DNA of 64,000 nt from Methylorubrum thiocyanatum (GTDB taxonomy: Bacteria > Pseudomonadota > Alphaproteobacteria > Rhizobiales > Beijerinckiaceae), in the NCBI GenBank assembly GCA_014138645.1, contig JACJIB010000001.1, forward strand, positions 496,001-560,000, written 5' to 3'. Both the position numbers and the translations under genes were made by a program. Below are positions 44,598 through 55,728 of the stretch, one piece after another (the stretch's first letter is position 1; every line of letters starts with the position of its first letter). Below the pieces are notes generated by a model. That model was not told the DNA's origin and made no database searches. It worked only from the letters and a program-made list of their open reading frames with translations.

Positions 44598-45317
44598 GTG
44601 AACGGCTCAGCGCCCTCTCCCTGGCGGGCCGCGACGATCCGGGCGATCACGCCCGTGACGCCGCGGGTGAAGAGCTTCCGCTTCGATCCCCTGGACCGGC
44701 CGCACCGGGCCGGGCAGCACGTCGATGTGCGCCTCACCGCACCCGACGGCTATCAGGCGCAGCGCAGCTACTCCATCGCCTCGGCACCGGGTGACCCGGC
44801 GGGCATCGAACTGATGATCGAGGGGCTGGAGGCGGGCGAGGTCTCGGGCTTCTTCGACACGGTCGCCGAAGTCGGCGACGCGATCGAGCTGCGCGGCCCC
44901 CTCGGCGCCTTTGCCTGGAGCCCGGAGGAGGGCGGACCGGTGCTGCTGATTGGCGGCGGCTCCGGCGTCGTGCCGCTGCTCGCCATGGTGCGCGAGCGCG
45001 CCCTGCGCGCGCCGGAGGTGCCGATGCTTCTGATCTACTCGGTGCGCAACGCCGCCGAGGCCATCGCCCGGGCGGAACTCGCCGCGCGCTCCCGCGACGA
45101 GACCGGCTTCGACCTGACGCTGCTGCTCACCCGCGAGGGCCCGACCGCGGGCCGGCGCATCGACCGGGTGATGATCGACACGGCGATCGAATGCCTCGGG
45201 ATGCCGCGCCACGCCTTCGTCTGCGGCGGCAACGGCTTCGTCGGGACTGTGGCGGACCTGCTGGTGGATGCCGGCGTCAAGCCGGGCGTGGTCCGCACGG
45301 AGCGCTTCGGCGGCTGA
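44598..45317 (+). CDS. Ferredoxin-reductase-type FAD/NAD(P) oxidoreductase
   Basis: 239 residues from a GTG at 44598 (AAGGA upstream; an earlier in-frame GTG at 44559 lies inside the preceding gene). FAD domain with RSYSIASAP, NAD(P) domain with LLIGGGSGVVPLLAMVRE and a C-terminal FVCGGNGFVGTVADLLVDAG. It has no [2Fe-2S] domain, so it must pass electrons straight to a partner or via a separate carrier. The partner is almost certainly the molybdopterin oxidoreductase 13 bases upstream. Together they look like a soluble two-component reductase. Confidence 0.88.
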   Translation: MNGSAPSPWRAATIRAITPVTPRVKSFRFDPLDRPHRAGQHVDVRLTAPDGYQAQRSYSIASAPGDPAGIELMIEGLEAGEVSGFFDTVAEVGDAIELRGPLGAFAWSPEEGGPVLLIGGGSGVVPLLAMVRERALRAPEVPMLLIYSVRNAAEAIARAELAARSRDETGFDLTLLLTREGPTAGRRIDRVMIDTAIECLGMPRHAFVCGGNGFVGTVADLLVDAGVKPGVVRTERFGG

Positions 45318-45349
45318 TCGTCCCCGATCCGCCGCCGGAGCGGCGGGTG

Positions 45350-45724
45350 TCAGCCCTCCTCGTCGCCGTCCGTATCGTTGTCGATCAGGTCGGAGACGTC
45401 GTCGTCGCCGTCCTCTTCCTCCAGGAAGGTGTCGTCGTCCGCACCCCCGCTGGCGTCGTCGCCGCTCTCTTCGTCGTCGACGCTGATATCGGTATCGTCC
45501 TCGCTGGCCTCCGCCTCGTCGAGGGAGACGATCTCCGGACCGCCCTTCTCGTCCTCGTCCTCGTCGTCATCCGAGCGGCTGGCGACGGGCGGGGCCACGC
45601 GCGACGTCGCGACTTGGTAGATCGTGCCGCATTTCGGGCAGGTCGCCGGATCACGGTCGAGATCGTAGAACTTGGCACCGCAATTCATGCACTGGCGTTT
45701 GACGCCGAGTTCCGGTCTAGCCAC
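45350..45724 (-). CDS. TIGR02300 / FYDLN acid family protein
   Basis: 124 residues from a GTG at 45724. N-terminal zinc ribbon (CMNCGAKFYDLDRDPATCPKCG) holds four Cys in two CxxC pairs and the FYDL signature. The rest is almost entirely Asp/Glu/Ser, a disordered acidic tail ending DGDEEG. The family is restricted mainly to alphaproteobacteria, function unknown, and often lies divergently beside aroA, as here, with one small gene between. Confidence 0.92.
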   Translation of the reverse strand: MARPELGVKRQCMNCGAKFYDLDRDPATCPKCGTIYQVATSRVAPPVASRSDDDEDEDEKGGPEIVSLDEAEASEDDTDISVDDEESGDDASGGADDDTFLEEEDGDDDVSDLIDNDTDGDEEG

Positions 45725-45893
45725 GGCTGCAAACCTCTGGGGACGGATAGGGGGAAAGGATCCGGGAGAGCGGCCCCGTTAGTCGCAGCCTCCGCCCATG
45801 TCAAACGTCATGTGGCGTCGTGTGCGGGGCGGCGCGCCGATGTGCGGAGCCGTGGGCTTGGCCGGAACGCGCAGGGCGGGAGAAGCGGGGGCG

Positions 45894-46148
45894 TCAGGCC
45901 CGGCGCGACCACTTGCTCTGCCGCCGCTCGACGGTGACGCGCAGGAAACGACCGAACGGCGTACCGCCCACGCGTCCGCTGCGATCGAACCCGTGCAGGA
46001 CGGCTTCGAGGGCGACGATGCGTTCGCTGGGGCGGCGATAGGCGCTCTCCAGCTCGTTCAAGGCATCGAGGACGCGTTGTCCGGCCGCCGAATCGGCGGC
46101 GGTGGAGGCGTGATCGACCTTGCGCAGGCACTGGCTCACGGGCGTCAT
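45894..46148 (-). CDS. Small hypothetical protein
   Basis: 84 residues from the ATG at 46148. The sequence opens MTPVSQCLRKVDHASTAADS and has a helical N-terminal half and a basic C-terminus (RFLRVTVERRQSKWSRR). No family is recognised. It sits between TIGR02300 and aroA. A short perfect dyad AACATA-N4-TATGTT (46156-46171) lies directly before the start and may be an operator. Confidence 0.55.
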   Translation of the reverse strand: MTPVSQCLRKVDHASTAADSAAGQRVLDALNELESAYRRPSERIVALEAVLHGFDRSGRVGGTPFGRFLRVTVERRQSKWSRRA

Positions 46149-48542
<2,394 letters not shown>

Positions 48543-48552
<10 letters not shown>

Positions 48553-48584
48553 GGATGGCCGCCTGAGGATGGCCGCCTGAGGAT
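48543..48584. repeat. Three exact tandem copies of a 14-base unit at the cmk stop
   Basis: GGCCGCCTGAGGAT is repeated at 48543, 48557 and 48571. The first copy contains the cmk stop (TGA, 48550-48552), so copies two and three duplicate the gene's last bases. Confidence 0.95.
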
Positions 48585-48656
48585 CTTGTCGGATCTCGTG
48601 CGACATCCGTCCGGCCCCTTCGACCCGGCGGATGTCGGCTCGGCTCACCGGCGGCG

Positions 48657-48998
48657 TTAGCCCCCCGGTCCGTCTCCGCCGAGCCAAGCCGTCGCTCGCG
48701 CAGCCAGGGCCTGCGGATCGCCCGAGAGGTGCAGCCGCTTGGTGCGCGAAGTCTCGCCGGAGACGAGCGTCACCTCCGACTTCCGCAGCCCGAGGCTCTT
48801 GGCGACGAAGGCGGTGAGGGCCGCATTGGCAGCGCCCTCGACCGGCGGGGCCGCGACCCGCAGACAGAGGACCGGCCGCCCGTCCGGCTCCGCGCGAATC
48901 CCGTCGAGGCCGGTGCGGCCGGCCCGCGGCGTCAGCCGCACCGCGAGGATGAGGCCGTCCGCGCAGGCGGTGAAAGGGCATTGCGTCACGAAGGTCAC
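48657..48998 (-). CDS. DUF167 (YggU-like) family protein
   Basis: About 113 residues from a GTG at 48998; the frame extends to 49307 but added residues are unlike the family. Core segments LAVRLTPRAGRTGLDGI, VLCLRVAAPPVEGAANAAL and VTLVSGETSRTKRLHLSGD are typical of DUF167. Function unknown. It converges on cmk. Start uncertain, since the ribosome site is weak. Confidence 0.85.
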   Translation of the reverse strand: MTFVTQCPFTACADGLILAVRLTPRAGRTGLDGIRAEPDGRPVLCLRVAAPPVEGAANAALTAFVAKSLGLRKSEVTLVSGETSRTKRLHLSGDPQALAARATAWLGGDGPGG

Positions 48999-49506
48999 TC
49001 TGGCGCCGTTTCCCGACCGTGGAGGCGATCCTGCATCGGCAGGTCCCAGTCCCGGTCGAGCCCTGTCAAGCATCGCCCCGGACGAGGATCGCCCCCTTTC
49101 GAAAGACGAGGCTTTGGTTGCCGCAAGAGCCGCTCCGTCGATCACGTGACGAAGAGTGGCGGACCTGTGCCCGAGCCACCCCTCAGCGTCGTCGCCCGAG
49201 GCGGGTCGCGAGAGGGCAGCGGGCAACAGGGGCGTGGCGGCGAAATCTGTGCGAAGCGCCGGCCCGAAGCGTCGTGAGAGCCTCACGCCTTCGTGAAGCT
49301 CGCCCAAGATGGAGCCTGTTTGGCTTGTCCCGCGTATCCCGGCAGCGTCGAGGTTGCCTCATCCCCGGTCGCGGCAACCTGAGCGCATGGGATCGCGCAC
49401 TACCACAGGTTATTGCAGCTGTCGTAGCCACGAGATGTCGAGCCGCAGCGCAGCAAGATTTAACCTTTGTGGGTTTCTTCTTGCCCGACGCAGGCCGCAA
49501 GACTCG
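48999..49506. other. Divergent intergenic region DUF167 / GGDEF-EAL
   Basis: About 500 bases. The crossing frames are low-complexity. No RNA gene or operator recognised; promoter of the GGDEF-EAL gene should be near 49400-49490. Confidence 0.5.
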
Positions 49507-51576
49507 ATGATGCCGAACCGCCCGGACGACGCCGACATCATGTACCGTCTCCTGGTCCAGGGGGTAACGGACTACGCGATCTACATGCTGTCCCCGGACG
49601 GCACCGTCGTGAACTGGAATGCTGGGGCGCAGCGCGCCAACGGCTACACGGCCGAAGAGATCATCGGGAATCACTTCGCCCGCTTCTACACGCGGGAGGA
49701 TCGCGCCGCGGGATTGCCCGGGCGGAATCTCGAGACAGCGCGTCAGGAGGGCCGGTTCGAGGCTGAGGGCTGGCGCCTGCGCAAGGACGGCTCACGCTTC
49801 TGGGCCCATGTCGTCATCGATGCGATCCACGACGACGATGGCCGCTTCATCGGCTTTGCCAAGATCACCCGCGACAACACCGAGAAGCGCGCCAGTGCCG
49901 TCAAGCTCGATGCCGCCCTCGGCAATCTCGACCTTGCTATGTCCAACATGGTCCAGGGTCTGTGCCTCATCAACGGCGAGGGGCGCGTGGTGCTCGCCAA
50001 CGAGCAGATGCACGAGATCCTCGCGGGGCCGGGCTGCGATCCGCTCGTGGGCGCGACGATCGGAACGGTGCTGTCCGACGCACTGAGCGAGACCGCCGCT
50101 CTCGTCTTCGTGACGGACCACTTGCGCCCCGACCTCGGCCTCGACAGCTCCGCGGTCTCCGAGATCGTTCATCGGGAGCGGATCCTGTCGGTCACGACCC
50201 GACGCCTTGCCGCAGGGGGCTGGGTCTCGACCTTCGTCGATGTGACCGAGCGGCGCCAGTTCGAGCAGCAGATCCAGCACTTGGCCCAGCACGATCCCCT
50301 GACGGATCTGGCCAACCGCGCGACGCTGCATCAGGCCCTGACCGAGACCCTGGCCTCCGAGACGTGGGAGAGCTGCGCCGTCCTCTACATCGATCTCGAC
50401 CGCTTCAAGCCGATCAACGACACGTTCGGCCACGCCGCCGGCGACCAACTCCTCCAGGAGGTTGCCCGGCGCCTGCGGCGGACGGTGCGGGCACAGGATG
50501 TTATCGCGCGCCTGGGCGGCGACGAATTCGCGGTGATCCTCAGGCCCTCCGATCCGCGGCAACTGGCGGGCACCGCGCAGCAGATCCTCGAAGTCCTCAA
50601 TCAGCCCTACGCTGTCCGGAGGCTCCCGATCCGGATCGGCGCCAGTATCGGCATCGCCGCCGCGCCGCTGGCCGGGCGCGATCCCGACCTGCTCCTGCGC
50701 AATGCCGACCTCGCCCTCTACGAGGCCAAGAAGGAGGGTCGGAACCGCTACAGCTTCTACAACCCGTCGATGGGCGACATCGCCGCGGCCCGGGCGAGCC
50801 TGGAAGCCGACCTGAACCGGGCCGTGGAGCGGCGCGAATTCGTCCTGCACTACCAGCCGATCGTGCGCGCCCGCACCGGTGCGACCATCGGCTTCGAGGC
50901 GCTGCTGCGCTGGCGGCGGCCGGACGGGGTGGCGATCTCGCCCGCGGACTTCGTGCCGGCGGCCGAGGAGGCGGGGCTGATGCCCGAGATCGGTGCCTGG
51001 ATCCTGGCCGAGGCGTGCCGCGAGGCGGCGGCCTGGCCCGCCCATCTCACCGTGGCGGTCAACGTCTCGGCGACGCAACTGCGCAGCGCCCTGTTCATCG
51101 ACGCCGTCGAGCAGGCGCTGGCCGCGAGCGGTCTGGCGCCGCACCGGCTGGAGGTCGAGATCACCGAGACGGCGGTGCTCCAGAACCGCGAACTCGCCCT
51201 CAGCCTGCTCCAGCGGCTGCGGACCATGGGGGTGATGATCGCGCTCGACGATTTCGGCACCGGCTACTCGTCGCTGAGCTTCGTCCACACCTTCCCGCTC
51301 ACGCGCCTCAAGATCGACCGGAGCTTCGTCCAGGGGCTCGGTCAAGATCCGCAATCGACGGCGATCGTGCGGGCCATCATCGGCCTGTCGCGCAGCCTCC
51401 GCCTGGCGGTGACGGCCGAGGGCGTGGAAACGGAGGAGCAGCACCGGCTCCTGGCGCGGGAGCGCGGTCTCGACCTGCAGGGCTATCTGCTGGGTCGCCC
51501 GGAGTTGCCGGCCCGCTTCGATACCGTCGGCGCGCCGCGCAAGCCGCTGCGCCGCGCCGAAGCACGATCCATCTGA
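49507..51576 (+). CDS. PAS-GGDEF-EAL cyclic-di-GMP protein
   Basis: 689 residues. PAS (about 10-130, QGVTDYAIYMLSPDGTVVNW), a second PAS-like region (about 140-255), GGDEF (about 260-430) with an intact GGDEF at 337-341 and an inhibitory RxxD (RAQD) five residues before it, then EAL (about 440-680) with FEALLRW near 464, NVSATQL and DDFGTGYSSL. Both catalytic signatures look complete, so cyclase and phosphodiesterase activity are both possible. Soluble. Two adjacent ATG codons mark the start; the frame is open upstream to 49309. Confidence 0.94.
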   Translation: MMPNRPDDADIMYRLLVQGVTDYAIYMLSPDGTVVNWNAGAQRANGYTAEEIIGNHFARFYTREDRAAGLPGRNLETARQEGRFEAEGWRLRKDGSRFWAHVVIDAIHDDDGRFIGFAKITRDNTEKRASAVKLDAALGNLDLAMSNMVQGLCLINGEGRVVLANEQMHEILAGPGCDPLVGATIGTVLSDALSETAALVFVTDHLRPDLGLDSSAVSEIVHRERILSVTTRRLAAGGWVSTFVDVTERRQFEQQIQHLAQHDPLTDLANRATLHQALTETLASETWESCAVLYIDLDRFKPINDTFGHAAGDQLLQEVARRLRRTVRAQDVIARLGGDEFAVILRPSDPRQLAGTAQQILEVLNQPYAVRRLPIRIGASIGIAAAPLAGRDPDLLLRNADLALYEAKKEGRNRYSFYNPSMGDIAAARASLEADLNRAVERREFVLHYQPIVRARTGATIGFEALLRWRRPDGVAISPADFVPAAEEAGLMPEIGAWILAEACREAAAWPAHLTVAVNVSATQLRSALFIDAVEQALAASGLAPHRLEVEITETAVLQNRELALSLLQRLRTMGVMIALDDFGTGYSSLSFVHTFPLTRLKIDRSFVQGLGQDPQSTAIVRAIIGLSRSLRLAVTAEGVETEEQHRLLARERGLDLQGYLLGRPELPARFDTVGAPRKPLRRAEARSI

Positions 51577-51907
51577 GGAACCGCGATCCTCGCGAGCCGC
51601 CTGATCGCGGCCTGACCGCTTCCGGCCAGATCCGCGCCGGCCAGAATCACGCTGGCGATGTCCGCGAGCGCCGACGCATCGCCCTCGGCCGGGTCGGTGA
51701 TAGAGGTCGGGGACGCGGCACCGCGAGCCGCGGCTTTGACGGATTTCCTGCCAATCCCGTGCCTCCGGTCCAGTGCAATGCTTGAACTTGTCCGCACAGA
51801 CGAAGCTCAATTGTGCACAAGAGGCAGATTGAGGCCGAGGTCAGCGCAGATGAAGGGCCCGGATGCGCTTGCGCCGTCCGGGTCAGACTGGTAGCGGGTT
51901 GTCCGTT
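51577..51907. other. Intergenic region before tRNA-Thr
   Basis: About 330 bases with no supported gene; the crossing short frames have no recognisable product. Confidence 0.5.
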
Positions 51908-51983
51908 GCCGGTTTAGCTCAGTTGGTAGAGCAACCGCCTTGTAAGCGGTAGGTCGCGAGTTCGAGTCCCGCAACCGGCACCA
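51908..51983 (+). tRNA. tRNA-Thr (anticodon UGU)
   Basis: Acceptor arm GCCGGTT (51908-51914) pairs perfectly with AACCGGC (51973-51979), then discriminator A and an encoded CCA. The D-arm, an anticodon stem ACCGC/GCGGT with loop CTTGTAA (TGT at 51941-51943), and the T-arm with TTCGAGTCC are all regular. Reads ACA and related Thr codons. Confidence 0.97.
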
Positions 51984-52243
51984 TTCCCGCTTCTGATCTT
52001 GCCGAGGGGCGGGCTGATTCCGTCCCATGACGCTGTCGTGTCGGGCGCCCGCTATCCTGGAACGATCCGCGCCTCAAGCGCCGGAGACCGCCTTCGAGCG
52101 CGCGGCGGGAGCATCCATTTCACAACTCCAAGAGTTATAACCAAGGATGGTGCGCCTGCGCGTGCTTTGAGGCTCTGTCCGGTGGCGGCGAATGCGCTCG
52201 ACCACGGGGGGAGGGCACAGATCCGGATGGGGCGTTCGGAGAA

Positions 52244-53527
52244 ATGCGCAGCGCGTTGAGCTTCACGCCGCCCGATCTGCAGGAGGCGCGGCTCGACACG
52301 GTGCGCCGCCGCTTCGTCTTCTACGTTCCCGGTTACGATCCCGAGGCCCGGACCCGCTACCGGCTGCTCTTCGTGCGCGAATGGGCCCGCTACGCCAAGC
52401 GGTTCGGCGGCGGCGGGCGCGCGATCTCCCGCGCCGACCTGAGCGAGGACGGGCTGGTTCAGAGCTGGACCGTGACGGCGCCCGAGCAGGGCGAGGGGGC
52501 CGAGACCCGCTACGACGTTCTCCTGTGGGACGACATCGTCGCCGCCGACTTCGCCCGCTCCCGCTTCCTCAGCGTGGCGCTCCTCGTCGCGGGCACCCTG
52601 CATGCGATCCTGCTCGGCCTGCTGTTCCGCTTCTACCGGCTGAACTGGAAATACGGGAACGTCATCCTCTACCCCTTCGTGATGGTGATCCTCCTCACCG
52701 CTCTGTCGGCCGTCATCGCGGTGGTGGTGCATGCCCATCTCGGCAATGCGTTCGGCCACAGCCTCGGCCTGCCGCTTTGGGTCTCGTTGCCGCTGGGCGT
52801 GGCCGCGGGCCTCGTCTGGATCAAGGCCATCGAGGCCTTCCTGAACCGCGTCTTCTTCTGGCAGCTCCTCAACGACTGGGTGTTCAATTGGCAGCACGGT
52901 CAGGGCTGGCGGCCCGATTACGAGCGGCGCCTCGATGCCTTCGCCGGACACATCCTGTCCCGTCTCGCGGCGCGGAGCGCGGCGGGGGAGACGGCCGACG
53001 AGGTGATGATCGTCGGTCATTCCTCCGGTGGGCTGACGGCGGTGGAGGTCGCGGCCCGGGTGCTCGCCCGCGATGCGGAGATCGGCACCTCGGGGGCAAG
53101 CCTGTCCCTCGCGACGCTGGGGTCGGGATTGCCGCTGGTGGCGATGCAGCCCGCGGCCGTGCGCCTGCGATCGGAGATCGCCCGCCTCGTCACGGAGCGG
53201 CGCCTCGTCTGGTGCGATTTCCACGCTCCCCAGGACTGGATGAACTTCCCCGGCTTCAATCCGCTGCACGACCTCGATCTCGGCCTGGGCGGCGCCCCGG
53301 TTGCCAATCCCCTGATCCGTTCGGCGCGCTTCCGCGACTTGCTCTGTCCGGAGACCTATCGCCGGGTGCGCTTCCGGCCCTTCCGGATGCACTTCCAGTT
53401 CCTTCTCGCGAACGAGCGGCCCGGCGCCTACGACTTCTTCGCGATGACCCTGGGCCCGCAACGGCTGCGCGAGCAGGTGCTCGCTCCCGCTGCGTGCCCC
53501 GAACGTGAGCCCGCCCTTCCGCTCTGA
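52244..53527 (+). CDS. Membrane protein with alpha/beta-hydrolase domain
   Basis: 427 residues. An N-terminal region begins RRFVFYVPGYDPEARTRY, a hydrolase-like first strand. Two or three membrane helices (about 108-128, 140-165, 178-200) interrupt the fold, and the nucleophile elbow MIVGHSSGGLTAVEVAARVL lies near 247. The C-terminal half holds FHAPQDWMNFPGFNPLHD. Serine hydrolase activity is inferred from the GHSSGG elbow, with the remaining catalytic residues not assigned. Start ATG at 52244 follows GGAGAA closely. It is 59 bases upstream of a glycosyltransferase gene, which may be in the same operon. Confidence 0.78.
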   Translation: MRSALSFTPPDLQEARLDTVRRRFVFYVPGYDPEARTRYRLLFVREWARYAKRFGGGGRAISRADLSEDGLVQSWTVTAPEQGEGAETRYDVLLWDDIVAADFARSRFLSVALLVAGTLHAILLGLLFRFYRLNWKYGNVILYPFVMVILLTALSAVIAVVVHAHLGNAFGHSLGLPLWVSLPLGVAAGLVWIKAIEAFLNRVFFWQLLNDWVFNWQHGQGWRPDYERRLDAFAGHILSRLAARSAAGETADEVMIVGHSSGGLTAVEVAARVLARDAEIGTSGASLSLATLGSGLPLVAMQPAAVRLRSEIARLVTERRLVWCDFHAPQDWMNFPGFNPLHDLDLGLGGAPVANPLIRSARFRDLLCPETYRRVRFRPFRMHFQFLLANERPGAYDFFAMTLGPQRLREQVLAPAACPEREPALPL

Positions 53528-53586
53528 TCCGGCGTCGCCGCGCGCCCGTGCCCGCGCATGGCGGGTGAAAGTCGGCCTTGAGGCTG

Positions 53587-54852
53587 ATGCGAGTTTTCAT
53601 CGTTGCCGTCGGCAGTCACGGCGATGTCCTTCCGCTCCTCGCCATCGCGGCCGAGCTGCGGCGGCGGGAGCACGCGGTCACCCTGGCGGCGCCCGCACCC
53701 TTCGCCGCGATGGCCGCGCGGGCGGACCTTCCGTTCTTCGCCATCGGGACGGAGGAGGATTACCGTCTCGCCGCGGCCGAGGCCGAACTCTGGCGCCCCT
53801 GGCGCGGCGTCGGGGCGATGTTCCGCCACGTCTCGGCCGCGACCGAGCCGGTCTATCGCTGGCTGGCTGCGAATGCCCAGCCGGGCGAGAGCGTCGTGGT
53901 CGCCTCGACGCTGGCGCTCGGCGCCCGGGTCGCGCAGGAAAAGCTCGGGCTGGATGTGGTCACGGTGCATCTCATGCCCCTGCTCGCCGGGAGCCGCGCC
54001 GATCCGCCGGTACTCCCCGGCCTGCCGCTCCCCGAGCGGCTGCCGGCCCGCTTCCGCCATTGGATCGGGCGCGGCGCGGACCGCTTCGTCATCGGTCCCG
54101 CCGCCCTGCCGGCCCTGAACGAATTCCGGGCGCGGCTCGACCTGCCGCCGGTGCAGCGGCTCCGCCGGTGGTGGAGCAGTCCGCAGCGCGTCCTCCTCAC
54201 CTTCCCCAAATGGTACGCCGCGCCGCAGCCCCACCGGATGCCGCAATCGCTGCAGGTCGGTTTCCCCCTCGCGGACCGCTTCGGCGACATCGCCGAGCCG
54301 GAACCCGCCGTCGCGCGCTTCCTCGAAGCGGGCCCCCCGCCGCTCGCCTTCACATACGGCTCGGCCATGTCCCGCAGCCAAACCTTCTTCCGCACCGCCC
54401 TGCGGATCTGCGCCGAGCTCGGCCGTCGCGGCATCCTCCTGGCGCCCCAGAGCGGGCAGGTTCCGGCCCGTCTGCCGGACGGCGTGCTGCACGTGCCCTA
54501 CGCCCCGTTCAGCCGCGTGCTGCCCCGCTGCGCCGCTCTCGTCCATCACGGCGGAATCGGCACGGTCGCGCAGGCGCTCGCCGCCGGCATCCCGCAGCTG
54601 GTGGTGCCTGTCGCCTTCGATCACTTCGATGAGGCACGCTGGCTGCGGCGGCTCGGCGTCGGCGCCGCCTTGAGCCGCCGCCGCTTCACGCCCGGGCGCG
54701 CCGCGCCGACGCTGCGCCACCTGCTGACCGATCCGCGTGTCGCCCAGGCCTGCACGGCGGCCAAGGCCCGGATGGCGCAGGAGGACGGCGTCGCGGAAGC
54801 GTGCGACGCTGTGGAGGCCTTCGCGCGAACGATCCGCCCGCCGGCCGGCTGA
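53587..54852 (+). CDS. UGT-type glycosyltransferase (GT1 family)
   Basis: 421 residues, GT-B fold. N-terminal acceptor domain with MRVFIVAVGSHGDVLPLLAIA; C-terminal nucleotide-sugar domain with FTYGSAMSR and the signature VHHGGIGTVAQALAAGIPQLVVP. It resembles macrolide/sterol/lipid glycosyltransferases such as those in carotenoid or hopanoid modification; Methylobacterium carries glycosylated lipids, but the acceptor is not visible here. Start ATG at 53587 preferred; a TTG at 53578 is in frame. Follows the hydrolase gene. Confidence 0.86.
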   Translation: MRVFIVAVGSHGDVLPLLAIAAELRRREHAVTLAAPAPFAAMAARADLPFFAIGTEEDYRLAAAEAELWRPWRGVGAMFRHVSAATEPVYRWLAANAQPGESVVVASTLALGARVAQEKLGLDVVTVHLMPLLAGSRADPPVLPGLPLPERLPARFRHWIGRGADRFVIGPAALPALNEFRARLDLPPVQRLRRWWSSPQRVLLTFPKWYAAPQPHRMPQSLQVGFPLADRFGDIAEPEPAVARFLEAGPPPLAFTYGSAMSRSQTFFRTALRICAELGRRGILLAPQSGQVPARLPDGVLHVPYAPFSRVLPRCAALVHHGGIGTVAQALAAGIPQLVVPVAFDHFDEARWLRRLGVGAALSRRRFTPGRAAPTLRHLLTDPRVAQACTAAKARMAQEDGVAEACDAVEAFARTIRPPAG

Positions 54853-54891
54853 GCCTCACCGCCGGCCCTCGATCCTCGTGAAGGGGCGTCT

Positions 54892-55668
54892 CTACAGCGT
54901 GAAGCGGTCCACTTCCTCCAGCAGCCGCACGAAGGTGCGCGCGCCGTGATCGAGGGCGGCCTCGCCGGCCTCCGCCGTGCCGAGGCGGGCGTCGCCCAGC
55001 GCGCCGGACGGGTGCAGGTCTTCCGTCTTCCAGGCGAAGGCCGCCGGGCGGCCGGCACGCAGCAGGGTGAAGTCGCGCGCCATCGCCACCGTGCGGGGCG
55101 CGAACGCCGCGACGTGCTCCCGCCGCACGAGATCGGGCCTCAGCGCCAGCATCAGCGCGGTCTCGATGCCGCCGGCATGGATGCCGTGGCGGATCTCCTC
55201 GGCCGGAAACAACCCCTCGGGCAAACCGAGCCGGCTCCACGAGGTCGTGACCGCGACCATGCCGAACTGGCCGCGCAACTCACCCGCCACGAGGTCGATG
55301 AGCGCGCTGTTGCCGCCATGCGAGGAGACAATGACGAGCCGCGTGCAGCCCGCCCGGTGCAGGCTCGCGCCGATTTCGGTCCAGGCGGCGAGCGCCGTGG
55401 CGGCGGTCAGGGTCAGGGTGCCGGGAAAGGAATCGTGCTCGTCCGACTTGCCGACCGCCTGGACCGGCAGGAGCAGCACGTCGAGCCCATCCGGGACCAG
55501 CCGCGCCACCCGCTCCAGATAGCCCTCCGCGATCAGGGTATCGGTGCCGAGCGGCAGGTGAGGGCCGTGCTGCTCCACCGCGGCGACCGGAAGCACGGCG
55601 ATGGCCCGGCTCATGTCGCGGGTGCGGATCTCCTCCGTCGTCAGGTCGAGCCAGGATCGCGCCGGCAT
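54892..55668 (-). CDS. Creatininase-family amidohydrolase
   Basis: 258 residues. Metal-binding set of the family is complete: Glu and His in VAAVEQHGPHLPLGTDT with the following Asp, His in SSHGGNSALID, and Glu in HAGGIETALML. The family hydrolyses small cyclic or linear amides, as in creatinine, formamide-like or riboflavin-pathway intermediates (ArfB). No substrate clue from neighbours. ATG at 55668 has a GGAGACGAGAG ribosome region. It converges on the glycosyltransferase and is divergent from the GGDEF gene. Confidence 0.9.
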   Translation of the reverse strand: MPARSWLDLTTEEIRTRDMSRAIAVLPVAAVEQHGPHLPLGTDTLIAEGYLERVARLVPDGLDVLLLPVQAVGKSDEHDSFPGTLTLTAATALAAWTEIGASLHRAGCTRLVIVSSHGGNSALIDLVAGELRGQFGMVAVTTSWSRLGLPEGLFPAEEIRHGIHAGGIETALMLALRPDLVRREHVAAFAPRTVAMARDFTLLRAGRPAAFAWKTEDLHPSGALGDARLGTAEAGEAALDHGARTFVRLLEEVDRFTL

Positions 55669-55728
55669 GCTCTCGTCTCCGTTGCCGCAGACCTGGACGC
55701 TTCCGGCCTCAACGGGTCCTTAGTCAAG

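Noticed and set aside
54892..55668. MftE of a mycofactocin cluster
   Set aside because: The creatininase-family gene lacks neighbouring mftA-D genes, and the adjacent glycosyltransferase is UGT-type, not MftF-like.
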